From Akebia trifoliata (taxonomy: Eukaryota > Streptophyta > Magnoliopsida > Ranunculales > Lardizabalaceae), in assembly GCA_017979445.1 (NCBI GenBank), contig CM030717.1:24353288-24417287 (forward strand): a stretch of 64,000 nt of DNA, read 5' to 3'. The notes beneath the pieces were generated by a model that did no database searches, was not told the origin of the DNA, and saw nothing but the letters and a program-made list of their open reading frames with translations. The number at the start of each line of letters is the position of its first letter. The first letter of the stretch is position 1. Below, piece after piece: positions 45,026-55,905 of this stretch. Made by a program: the position numbers and the translations under genes.

Positions 45026-48000
45026 GATAGACTGAAAGTTGAAGAAAACAAATTTCTATAAATAAAATAAATAAATAAAATAAATTTTAAAATTATTTAG
45101 GCATTTATTTAGTAACATGCCTATTTTTATTTATTTATTTTGCATATGATATTCAGTTTGTTTAATTATATGCAATTTATTCAGATTTATATATGTTTGC
45201 ATGAATTAATTATTCTGCTTAAATTAATTATGCAAAATTTTGGATGAATATTTATGCTTGAAATTATAGGATTGATTATGCATAATAATGACATGTTAGT
45301 TTCAATTAATTTTTTATGCAAAATAATTTTTAAGCATAAATGAATAATGTCTAAGTGATCCATATAATTTTAGTTAATTAGAGAATAGCCACAGCATCTT
45401 TAATTAAACAAAACTATAATTAATTAGGATCACATAAAGTTTATTTAGACATCAATTGTAATTAATTATACTTAATATAATAAATTTTATCCCACAGAAA
45501 ATTTTATTATATTTATATAATTAATTAGGATAAAATATCAAATTATTCATAACTTACCCACAGGAATTATGAATTAATAAATTGGTAGTTTTATCATAAA
45601 GTTTAATCTAAGATAGAATATATATCAAATTATATACCTTGTATAATTACGAATTAAGTGAATAATTTGATATATTCTATCATAAAGAATAATTGAATCT
45701 TTTGAATTAAAAATTTAGCCCACAAGTAATTTTTAATCATTAGACTCAACTTTTTATCATGATTTACATTGGTAAAACATGAAATTATTTAGGTTTCAAT
45801 TTTAACAAAAACATGTAATTTTTTAATTTATGCAGCTTCACAAACTGCGAATTTTTTTGATATCCGATGTGATATTCCCGAATTAAAGGGTGATAACTAT
45901 AAAGTATGGAAAGAGAGAATTCTCCTTCACTTAGGATGGATGGACATTGATTATGCTATTAGGAAAGACGAAGCATCTGCAATTTTCGATACCAGCTCTA
46001 CAGCGGACATTACGCTTTATGAAAAATGGGAGCGATCTAATCGCTTCAGCGTAATGTTCATTAAGACAAAAATTTCTGCTAGTATTCGTGGTTCTGTAGA
46101 TCAACATGATAATGTCCGGGACTTGCTGAAAGTCATTGATGATCAATTCGTCACTTAAGAGAAGGCACTCGCAAGTACCCTAATCATGAAGTTTTCATCC
46201 CTAAGGCTCACCAATGTCAAAGGTGTGCGTGAACGCATTATGCATATGAGGGATATTGCGGCTCAATTAAAGAATCTCGAGGTTGAAATGTCGGAGTCCT
46301 TTTTGGTGCACTACATTTTGAATACCCTTTCGCATCAATACGGGCCCTTCAAAATCTCTTACAACACACATAAAGACAAATGGTCAATTAATGAACTCAT
46401 GACCATGTGTGTTCAAGAGGAAGGAAGGCTAATGATGGAACTGGGTGAGAGTGCAATGCTGACTACGCGAGGAAAGGGCAAATTTCAGGCTAATCAGAAA
46501 GGGAAAGGTAAAATACCTCCCCAAGCCAAGCTGATATCAAGAAAAATTCCAAGTATTTCTTCTGTAAAAAGACAAGACACGTGAAGAAGGAATGCGCTAA
46601 ATTTAAGAAATGATTTGAGGACAAAGGTAATTCAATCTCATTTGTTTGTTATGAATCTAATATGGTTAATGTAAATATTAACACATGGTGGATTGATTCT
46701 GGTTCAACATTTCGAATTTCTTGCAGGATTTGCTCCAAGTTTTTTTAAAACATCATTTAAGACCTTTTATGTTCCAAGTTTTTTTAGAAATTTGATTTCA
46801 GTTTCAAAACTTGTACCTTTTGGATATGACTTTCACTTTTCAGAAACATCATTTAATTTATTTTATAAATCTGATTGTGTTGGGAATGGTATTTTGTTTG
46901 ATGGTCTTTACTGCATTAATTTACAAAACAATACCACTTATAATGCTATACATGTTCAAACTGGCACTAAAAGATGTGTTATAAATAAGGATTCCTATAC
47001 ATTATGGCACCAGAGATTAGGTCATATCTCCATAGAAAGAATTAAAAGATTAGTAAATGATGAAGTACTTAGTACTCTGGATTTTACTGATTTTGAGACT
47101 TGTGTGAATTGCATAAAGGGAAAGCAGACCAACAAGTCAAAGAAAGGTGATAAAAGGAGTTCGACTATATTAGAAATCATACACACTGATATATGTAGTC
47201 CAGACATGGATTCAAATGGTCAGAAATACTTCATCTCCTTCATAGATGATTATTCACGATATATGTATCTCTACATGCTTCATAATAAGAACGAAGCATT
47301 AGATGTCTTTAAAATCTTTAAGGCTGAAGTAGAGAAACAATGCAACAAATAAATTAAGATCGTGAGATCAGATAGAGGTGGAGAATATTATGGTAGATAC
47401 ACAGAAAATTGACAAGCACCTGGGCCATTTGTAAAGTTTCTTCAAGAGCATGGGATTGTTGCCCAATACACCATGCCTGGTTCACCTGATCAGAATGGTG
47501 TAGCAGAAAGAAGAAACCGAACATTATTGGACATGGTGCGGAGTATGCTGAGCAACTCCAATCTTTCTAATTCCTTGTGGGCTGAAGCACTTAAGACGGA
47601 AGTGTATATATTAAACCGAGTTCCAACCAAGGCTGTTTCTAAAACGCCATTTGAATTATGGAAAGGTTGAAAATTGAGTTTGTGACATATACGTGTTTGG
47701 GGATGTCCGTCTGAAGTAAGAATTTATAATCCACAAGAAAAGAAGCTGGACCCAAGGACCATTAGTGGATACTTCATTGGATATGCCGAAAGGTCTAAAG
47801 GTTACAGATTTTTTTGTCCATCTTACAGCACTGGGATTGTGGAATCAAGAAATGCAAAGTTTCTTGAAAATGACTTGATCAGTGGAAGTGATCAAATCAG
47901 GATTATAGGTTCTGAGAATGATCATTCAAAGTCTCAACCTTCCACTTCAGGTGATAGATTGGTTATTGTTCACAGCGCCCCTCAAGTACAAACTGGTGTT

Positions 48001-49793
48001 GAACAACCAATCATTGAAGTTCCACAAGCTGTTGACAACATTCCGATAGATTAGGTTGTTCAAGAGTTGCCCGAGACTTCTGAAAAACGAGTTGAACCTC
48101 ATACTTCTGAGGAAGATGATGGTGCGACATTAAGAAGCTTTGCTGGAACTAAGAAGTCAGTAATTTCTGGTGATTATGTTGTGTATCTGCAAGAATCTGA
48201 CTACAACATTGGAGCTGAAAATGATCCTGAATCTTTTTTGCAAGCCATGAGTTGCAAAGATTCAGAATTATGGTACAATGCCATAGAGGAAGAGATGAAT
48301 TCTATGAAGAGTAACGGAGTCTGGACCCTTGTTGAGTTGCCTAATAGTGCAAAAGTCATTGGTTGTAAATGGGTCTTTAAGACAAAGAAAGACTCATTAG
48401 GCAACATTGAGAGATACAAGGCAAGACTCGTTGCTAAGGGATTCACTCAGAAGGAAGGAATCGATTACACGGAGACTTTTTCTCCTGTATCTAAGAAAGA
48501 TTCCTTGCGTGTTATTTTGGCATTAGTAGCCCATTTTGACTTGGAGTTGCAACAAATGGATGTGAAAACAACATTTCTTAATGGAGATTTAGAGGAGGAG
48601 GTTTACATGAAACAACCTGAAGGATTCCCCTCTAGTGATGGTGAGCAATTGGTTTGCAAGCTCAAGAAATCGATATACGATTTAAAACATGCATCCCGCC
48701 AATGGTATTTAAAATTCCATAATGTAATTTCTTCATTTGGTTTTGTTGAAAATATTATGGATCAATGTATATACCAGAAGGTCAGTGGGAGTAAAATTTG
48801 TTTTCTTGTTTTATATATAGATGATATTTTGCTAACAACCAATGATAAGGGTTTGCTGCATGAGGTGAAACAATTCCTCTCTAAAAACTTTGATATGAAG
48901 GATATGGGTGAGGCGTCTTATGTCATTGGCATTAAGATCCATAGAGACAGATTTCGAGGTATCTTGGGTCTGTCGTAGGAAACCTATATCGATAAGGTTT
49001 TAGAGAGATTTCGGATGAAGGATTGTTCACCAAGTGTTGCTCCCATTGTGAAGGGTGATAGGTCAATTTGAATCAATGCCCGAAGAACGATCTTGAGAGG
49101 GAACAAATGAAAAACATTCCATATGCTTCTGCTGTTGGAAGCCTAATGTATGCTCAGATCTGCACAAGACCTGACATTGCATTTGTTGTGGGAACGTTGG
49201 GACGATATCAGAGTAATCCAGGTTTAGACCACTGGAAAGCTGCAAAGAAAGTGATGAGGTACCTTCAAGGAACTAAGAATTACATGCTTATGTATAGACG
49301 GACGGACAATCTAGAAGTTATTGGTTACTTAGATTCGGACTTTGCTGGCTGTGTTGATTCACGCAAATCAACATCAGGTTACATTTTTATGATGGCCGGT
49401 GGAGCTGTATCATGGAGAAGTGCCAAGCAGACCTTGACTGCCACTTCTACTATGGAAGCCGAGTTCGTTTCTTGTTTTGAGGCTACTTCGCATGGTGTAT
49501 GGCTTAAGAGTTTCATATCTGGGCTTAGAATTATGGATTCTATCTCTAAGCCATTGAGAATGTATTGCGACAATTCAGCTGCTGTTTTCATGGCTAAGAA
49601 CAACAAAAGTGGAAGTCGAAGTAAACACATCGACATTAAGTATTTAGCCATAAGGGAACGTGTTAAAGAAAAGAAAGTGGTCATTGAGCACGTTAGCACT
49701 GAATTGATGATCGCTGATCCTTTGACTAAAGGCATGCCACCGTTGAAATTCAAAGATCATGTATTGAATATGGGACTTGGTTTCATTATGTAG

Positions 49794-50083
49794 TTTTCAT
49801 TGTATGTACAATGTTATTTAATGAAACTCTTTTAATTGTAATGTTTCTCATATTTATGTGCACCTTAATTTATTTTGAGAAACTTCATTTGTGTTGGACC
49901 AGAATAAACATAGGGTTTATTCATTAAGAAATGTTACCACATTAAGTATAATATTAAGAAAAAAATACATTGTAATACATGAAAGATAATACTCGTCATT
50001 AGAGGACTTATCGCCATGATTCATGTATTCATTACTTAATACTGATTATCGATGGGTTCAAGATAAGACATTTGTACTGTGGA
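49794..50083 (+). other. Copia 3' untranslated region
   Basis: No reading frame. AT-rich sequence between the RNase H stop and the PPT. Confidence 0.8.
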
Positions 50084-50096
50084 CCAAATGGGAGAA
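50084..50096 (+). promoter_or_regulatory. Copia polypurine tract
   Basis: CCAAATGGGAGAA directly precedes the 3' LTR, the usual form in plant copia elements. Confidence 0.9.
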
Positions 50097-50543
50097 TGTT
50101 AGTTTCCGATCTATCTAAACCCACGAAACCCCCTTTTTTCGAATTTATTGGCCCATAGTGTCTTTGATGACACGTTTTTTGAAGTTAAGAAACGTGACCC
50201 ACGAATGGATCACGTTGTGGTAACCAACCGATCATGAATGAGTGCTTGATGGAAGCCTTATTCAAAGTTGGTTATTTAAGCTCGGTTTTGGTCCCCGAAC
50301 TCTATACTCTCTCTCAATCTTCTTCAGTCTACACCATCTAACGTGAGTGTATCCGAGTTTGGAAGTACCAAATCGAGATCGACAGATCTGCAGCGTAAGA
50401 GGATCAAAATCAATGGCTGGAGGTATGTGTTTTATTTATACAGATTTTTGGGTATTTTCTAGACATGGATTCTCATATTATTTCCGCATTTATTTAGAGA
50501 ATACATATTCAGATTAATTTCAGATTCAGATTTTATTATATCA
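50097..50543 (+). repeat. Copia 3' LTR
   Basis: Begins TGTTAGTTTCCGATC and ends TTATATCA. Its copy of the putative gag start reads ATGGCTGGAG before GTATGT, so the splice donor context is conserved in both LTRs. Confidence 0.95.
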
Positions 50544-50548
50544 TGCAC

Positions 50549-50990
50549 GGCTGTGGCTTGGAACATATGGTACGACTGAAGAGGCAGTGAGGAGGGTTTG
50601 CAATGATATGGCGATTAAATTAAGAGGACCAAAAACATGGACGAACTTCGGTGATGAATCTGAAGACAACTATTTCTTCCAGCTGTGAATCTTCTGTAGA
50701 GTCTCAGATCGTTTCTTCTCCAATATCAGTTCTCTACTTTAAAAACTCTCTTTCCTAATCACATTCACAGAAGAAAGAACTGGAACCTGAATTGGAACTT
50801 TAAGCAAAACTAGTAATCCGAGTTTAACTGGTTAAAGAAGGAGTTTCTGGAAATGAGATTGGCGAGTTATTGCCGTTGCATACACCATTTTTTAAATGAT
50901 TTATTTTATTTTCAAACACCGGATTCGAATCTTTTGGGTTATTTTAGTTTGCTTTGTGATGATTTAATGGGGAACGATTTTTTGGGGTTA
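50549..50990 (+). pseudogene. CRF-like AP2/ERF pseudogene, 3' part
   Basis: Directly after the target duplication the AP2 domain resumes: RLWLGTYGTTEEA, then IKLRGP and TNF, the end of a group VI-type AP2 domain. In that frame a stop comes at 50,686-50,688. One frame over, the sequence continues with CESSVESQIVSSPISVL (about 50,683-50,735), which matches the SPTSVL motif found after the AP2 domain in CRF-type proteins. Further degraded sequence to about 50,990 may be the former C-terminus (LPLHTPFFK). In the domain the usual VYDNAAI is RVCNDMAI. With the 5' part it forms one gene relic split by the copia element. Confidence 0.75.
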
Positions 50991-51182
50991 AATAGGTGAT
51001 GGACGATTGTTTTTAAAAAAATGGGTGATTATTTTCAAGAAATCAGTGACTTTTTTCAAGTGTTTCGATTAATGGAAACGTAAGAACCATAGAAAGAAAG
51101 AGAGAGAGAGAGTGAGAGTGGGGTGTGGATGCGTGAGTAGTATGTGATGGCAGCAGCATTAAAAAAAAATAATAATAATAGA

Positions 51183-51561
51183 GGGTAGGATCCGTATACA
51201 CACATATTTACTCCTATATCTACAACGTGTTTTGTCCTATATTGGCTAAATGTTTTTGATTGAGCTGATTTTTGGTAAGAATGATCTCTATGACGAGGAG
51301 ATTATCCCCACCAAAAATCAGCTAATTCTAAAATTTCTAACCCCATATTTATGAGTTGAAGAATTGTGAACCATCCATTTTTTGTAAATCACTTTTGACG
51401 AGGTTTAAAATTTTGGATTGAGCTGATTTTTGATGAGGATGATCTCCTCATCATAGAGATCATCTTGACCAAAAATAAGCTCAATCCAAAACTTTTATCC
51501 ACTAGGACAAAACACGTTGTAAATATATAAGTCGATATGTGTGTACACAGAACCTGACCCC
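51183..51561. mobile_element. MITE family M1, copy b
   Basis: Ends GGGTAGGATCCGTATACACA and its near complement. It contains the GAGCTGATTTTTGGT arm and its complement twice. This is the most diverged of the three clustered copies at the termini. Confidence 0.8.
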
Positions 51562-51577
51562 TATATATATATATATA

Positions 51578-51916
51578 GGGTCCCATTCGGCACCCAACAT
51601 TTTGCCCAACATGTTTTGTTCTACATGGGTTAAAAGTTTTGGAATGGGTTGATTTTTGGTGAGGATGATCTCTATGGTTAGAAGATCATCCTCACCAAAA
51701 ATCAGCCCATTCCAAAACTTCTAACCCCATGTTTACAAGTTGAAAAATCGTAGACCATCCATTTTTTGTAAACCATTTGTGATGGGGTTAGAAGTTTTGG
51801 AATGGGCTGATTTTGGGTGAGGATGATTTCCTCACCAAAAATCAGGCTATTCCAAAACTTCTAACCCATGTAGGACAAAACATGTTGGGCAAATTGTTGG
51901 GTGTCGAACGGGACCC
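51578..51916. mobile_element. MITE family M1, copy c
   Basis: 339 bp with near-perfect terminal inverted repeats, GGGTCCCATTCGGCACCCAA against the complement of the right end, set in (TA)n on both sides. The inner arm GTTTTGGAATGGG(C/T)TGATTT and its complement each occur twice, giving a hairpin-spacer-hairpin layout. No coding capacity. It is the best-preserved copy in the window. Confidence 0.9.
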
Positions 51917-51929
51917 TATATATATATTA

Positions 51930-52302
51930 GGTAGCGTTATTTTGACAAAATCCAACCAACATTCTAGACAAAATTTTGTCTTATATGGCTAAAAAGTTTC
52001 AGAATGGAATGATTTTTAGTGACGATGATACCTATAATCAGTAGATCATCCTCACAAAAAATCAGTCAATTCTAAAATTTCTAATCCCATGAAAAGTGGT
52101 TACAAACTAACAGTAAAAATTAATGATTCACGATTCTTAATCTTATAAACTAGGGTTAGAAATTTCAGAATTTGCTGATTTTTTGTGAGTATGATTTTCT
52201 CATCATAGAGATCATCCTCACAAAAATTCATCTCATTCTGAAATTTTTAGCCCATATAAGACAAAATGCTTTGTCTAAGATTTAGTCAAAAGAACGTCAC
52301 CC
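51930..52302. mobile_element. MITE family M1, copy d
   Basis: Starts GGTAGCGTTATTTTGACAAAA and ends with the near complement, GTCAAAAGAACGTCACCC, then (TA)n. Same internal arms as copies a-c but with more substitutions. Confidence 0.85.
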
Positions 52303-52566
52303 ATATATATATATATATATATATATAAAGGGTTTATGAGTATGGTGGTTGTTGACTGCACATAAAAAAAAATTGTTCTATAAATCATGACTGACCCACT
52401 TTATGTTTCTTTTAAAATTAATTTTTGCATACTTGTTGGGTTTGCATCACCAAAACTTGTTATTTTATAAAGTTTATTACTCAAAATTAACTTTGATATG
52501 GTCTTACAATTTTTTTTTTAAATCAATCTCTTTCTTGACTTCAAAAGACAGTCAAGGAGTAGGACT
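52303..52566. other. No gene seen
   Basis: AT-rich spacer between MITEs without a supported feature apart from the (TA)n run at its start. Confidence 0.4.
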
Positions 52567-52937
52567 AACCTTACTAACTTAGTAAGGTTTCTTTGTTCCT
52601 AAGAGTCATTGATCTCCCCACATGGCACCCAAAAAATGATCCAAAATCACAAGCTTGTGGAAGAAGACATTTTAATAGTTTACTAAAGGAAAATTTCAAA
52701 AAAAATTCTTCATTTTGAATTTTAATTTTAAAGTTCGATGGTCATCTATTTTCAAAATCTTGGTCTAAGCTAGAAAAAAAAAAAAAATTGTTTTCGAATT
52801 TCATTTTTATTTTTCAATCCAAGTTTTGTAAGTGAAACCTAGAAGGTTGTAGTATTCATGTGCTGATGTAATGGTCCACATGAACCCAATAATGCTTAGT
52901 AAGGTTTCAAATTTTACTTAGTTGGTTAGGCTAACCT
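52567..52937. mobile_element. MITE family M2, copy b
   Basis: Starts AACCTTACTAACTTAGTAAGG and ends near GTTGGTTAGGCTAACC. The interior follows the same order as the copy in the NET4 intron (CACATGGCACCCAAAAAA, TGATCCAAAA, TTTAATTTTAAAGTTCG, GTAGTATTCATGTGCTGAT). No coding capacity. Confidence 0.65.
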
Positions 52938-53039
52938 AAGTTCTCACTCACAAGATTGGTTGAGTATCAAACTAATAAAGCAAGATAATTTTTTGGGCTA
53001 AAAATGCAACAAGTCTACCCGACAAAAAAAAAAAAAAAA

Positions 53040-53483
53040 AATTGTTGGTTGTTTTTGTCCCCTTGTCTGATGTATGTGGATATTGTGTTTGGTTCTATCC
53101 TGATTGATTGATCATCATTATTCTCTTTTGCATTACCTTGATTGATTGTCTATCTGATATGCCATGATCTTGATTGATATACATCTTTGATGTGTGTGCA
53201 TTGATTTTGATCTTGATGTTATAGATATTTTTATATTTTATGATAAATATTTATTTGATATCCATACTTTGGTGATGTGATCTGGCCTATGATCTCATTT
53301 ATCCTGAAAAAGTCCCGGGTGCATCCCATTTGCACATACCACTAGCACGTTTAATTTATGATGCATCGCACGCTTGCATATCCCTTATAGTCAACATGGT
53401 ACTAGTACGTGGCCTGATTTCCTCGTGAGATGCGATGTCATTCATGAAAATCATAACTCTAGTCACGTACCTCTATGGTATAT
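53040..53483 (+). mobile_element. Tat-like internal fragment hosting the Athila element (left part)
   Basis: The sequence matches element C at about 35,150-35,530: TTGATTGATT-rich part, TGATCTGGCCTATG, CCCGGG(T/C)(G/A)CA(T/C)CCCA, CACTAGCACGTTTA, GCGATGTCATTCATGAAAAT, AGTCACGTA. It stops at TATAT and continues after the Athila element at 63,965 (AAACGGGGGCATTAGTACCG), as expected from the uninterrupted copy (TATATAAAACTGAGGCATCA). Confidence 0.85.
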
Positions 53484-54697
53484 TGATGAGTGTCTCCAAA
53501 CACTCAATTATACGCACATTTTCTGGATATTTATCTTGATTTTTGTACCTATTTCTCTATATTAAGATAATAATCATGATAAGCCTCAAACCACCACGTT
53601 GCATGTTAATTAGGCTTAATTATATATAAATAAATTCATTTACTAGATAAATCTAATTACGTGTGTTTCTTGTGCAGAAAATCAATAATTTGGAATCAAA
53701 ATCTCAAGGCAAAAGCATTTGGGCCCACTTTGGAATGCCCTAATCCTTTGGAATGCCCTAATCTTTAACTCATATTCTCCTCTTTTATCTTTTTGTGCAA
53801 AGAAAAGTGGAGGCTACTTTTAGACTCTTCTACACATATTTTTCTCTATAAATAGAGCCTTCATTTCTAGAGAAAAGGTCTCATCTTGGTTTTCTTATCC
53901 AAGACTCCTTTAATCTAAGGCTCTTTGCCTATTCTCTTATTTTTTGTATTTTCATTTTCTAGTTATTTCCTTTTGGCTAATTAGTCTTGTAAGAAGTAGA
54001 AGAAGAAGAAGTTGTAATTTTCTCCATGAAATGAAGAAAAGTTCTTTCATCTCTTATCTTCCCTCTCTTGCAATGACATTAGGCTAAGTTCCCCTCCATT
54101 GGAGAGTGGAAAAGCCTAGAGCAAGTTCTTGTGTTATTTTTAATTTCATGCCTTTCTTTTATTTAAAATGCTTATGAATTCTCTTTAAGTTTCTTGCACC
54201 TATTATTCTTAATATAGATATTTTATGGTTAGATTAGATCAAGATAGTATGCTTAAACTAGATATTGGTAGTAGTAGAAAGTTTTCAAAGAATTCTACTT
54301 TGTTTATGTTCCCTTATTTCATTTCATTTGCAAAACTTTCCGATCTAAGGAGCTAACACCAAGCCCTTACGATTGAGTTATAAAAAGGCTTGAAACTAAG
54401 AATTGCTCATCAACATGTTCTAGGTAGATCCACCTCTAATGGTGTTTTAATTTCATAAGTTTACTTGCTTTTAATTTCACTTACTTTAGTTTCTTTTCTA
54501 GTAATTTTACATTTTCTTATAAGTTCAAAAATACAAAGAAAAACAGTTTTAATTTCTTTTAGTTAATTTGAATTTTATCTTCTTAGCTTAACTCTATTCC
54601 TCCTTTCTCTTGGGTACGATCCCCTACTTGCCCCACAAGTAAGGTAAACGTAAGATTATTATTAACTCCGGTGAGAAGAACAACGACAATCTCATCA
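53484..54697 (+). repeat. Athila 5' LTR
   Basis: TATAAATA promoter box at 53,847-53,854, followed by AGAGCCTTCATTTCTAGAG as the likely start of the transcript. (GAA)n run near 54,000. Ends with the inverted repeat TGATGAG...CTCATCA. Confidence 0.95.
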
Positions 54698-54703
54698 GAA
54701 TTT

Positions 54704-54721
54704 TGGCGTCGCTGCCGGGGA
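54704..54721 (+). promoter_or_regulatory. Athila primer-binding site (tRNA-Asp type)
   Basis: TGGCGTCGCTGCCGGGGA begins six bases after the LTR. It differs by one base from the usual plant tRNA-Asp-complementary site of Athila elements. Confidence 0.92.
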
Positions 54722-55905
54722 AAGGTAAAGGTAGTTGTGGTAAGTTTTGATTAAATTTTTTTTTTTTTCATTTTTATTTTATTTTATTTTTTGTTTTGGT
54801 TTCTTTCTATAAGTTCAAGTGTTCTTGAGATTTTAAGAGAGAAGAAAGAAGAAAAAAACATTGAAAAAAAAAAAAGTCATTCTCGTTTTCTTTTTCACCC
54901 TTGACAGCAGAATTTAAACTGACTATAACTTTCTACTCCGATCTCCGATTATCTATTAGTGTATATTGATTTGGGGTAGAACGAAATTTTCTATAAAATG
55001 TGACAAAGTCAGCAAGATTGCGGTAAGTCAGATTCTATTTTTGAGTCCATTTACTATCATTTCTGCTAATATTTCTGTTTTGCTTCTTGTAGGTGAACAT
55101 TTTTTTTTTCTTCTTTTCTTTCAATTTCCTTTAATCTTTAGTTAGGTTTATTTTTTTATTTTAGAAACTCTTGTATAGGATTTCTTGTAATTTTTATTAA
55201 TTATCCAAGAAGGCTTTGATTGTAATAGACTAAGGAAGGACGACGGGTGGACAATACCGTCACGGCTCCTTAGGTTCGCACACCAAAATTGGAGTTGGTG
55301 GCCTAAGTCGACTCAAATAGTTTTCACCCCGTCTAGCACGGGAGGTAATCCCGAAACACCCACGCCTCTCTTTGCTAGTGGGTTACTCTTTGCCTTTGTA
55401 TGTTTTTTTTCCAATTTGCACACACTTGGAATAGTTAATTAGGTAGTAAAGAGCACCCCTCTCCTAGGGATGGCATGATAAGATAAAGATTGGAAGTCAT
55501 TACCAATTCCTTGCTCTAATTAGGATAATCAATTCACTAGTCATCCAATCAAATTAATTAAAATCAATTAGACTTGACTATAGGCCCACGAGCTCAATAG
55601 GAGAAATTCCGCTTCAAGTTGTGCCAATTGCGCTTCTTGGTCATTTTTGTATCTAGTAAGATCTTGCCCTTTGAGGGGATAGACTCAGTGTATTCAAGAA
55701 AGGAAGGTATTTAAGCGTGCTCTTACTTATGCATTATGCGCCTCCTCTGATCTGAAAATCCGAATGATTCAAACTTGACTTCATAGAACCGAGTTGGAAG
55801 GCTAGTTGTGCTATTTCTACCCAGTTAGGAGCTGTCTAGCTTTAGGCAACCTATCTAAGTCCAGTCTTTTCTTTTCGTGATTGTTTGATCGACTGTGTGA
55901 TTTGT
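54722..55905 (+). other. Athila leader
   Basis: Untranslated leader of about 1.2 kb. It holds poly-T/A tracts, a GC-richer block (55,235-55,390, CGTCTAGCACGGGAGG) and, at 55,600-55,780, a module related to the non-coding interior of elements B and C. No reading frame is supported. Confidence 0.75.

Larger units (their letters stand above)
44593..49793 (+). pseudogene. Copia gag-pol polyprotein, defective; possibly spliced at the start
   Basis: Gag opens at about 45,836 (ASQTANFFDI, WKERILLHLGW) without an in-frame ATG until 45,940. Joining ATG GGT GGA G (44,593-44,602, before GTATGT) to CTTCACAA after the TGCAG acceptor at 45,831-45,835 would supply a start. Then come a zinc knuckle at about 46,545 with its first Cys changed (KYFFCKKTRHVKKEC), protease WWIDSGST at 46,686, and GAG-pre/integrase LWHQRLGHIS and CVNC. 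Integrase catalytic residues are in IHTDICSP, VRSDRGGEYY and [12 protein letters not shown] runs from CKWVFKTK to YIDDIL (about 48,360-48,835), and RNase H (DSDFAGCVDSRKSTSGY, EAEF) ends at 49,793. In-frame stops at 46,156, 47,350, about 47,410, 47,668, 48,052 and 48,976, and frame shifts near 46.54, 46.73 and 49.0 kb, make it non-functional. Confidence 0.93.
44278..50543 (+). mobile_element. Ty1/copia retrotransposon with TSD TGCAC
   Basis: LTRs are 44,278-44,723 and 50,097-50,543 (446 and 447 bp, TGTTAG...ATCA). By eye they differ at about 14 positions plus one indel, near 3%. Perfect target duplications TGCAC lie at 44,273-44,277 and 50,544-50,548. A PBS for initiator tRNA-Met is at 44,726-44,737 and a PPT at 50,084-50,096. 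The domain order protease, integrase, RT, RNase H is that of Ty1/copia. Several stops and frameshifts make this copy defective. It splits the AP2 domain of the CRF-like pseudogene. The lineage within copia was not determined. Confidence 0.96.
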
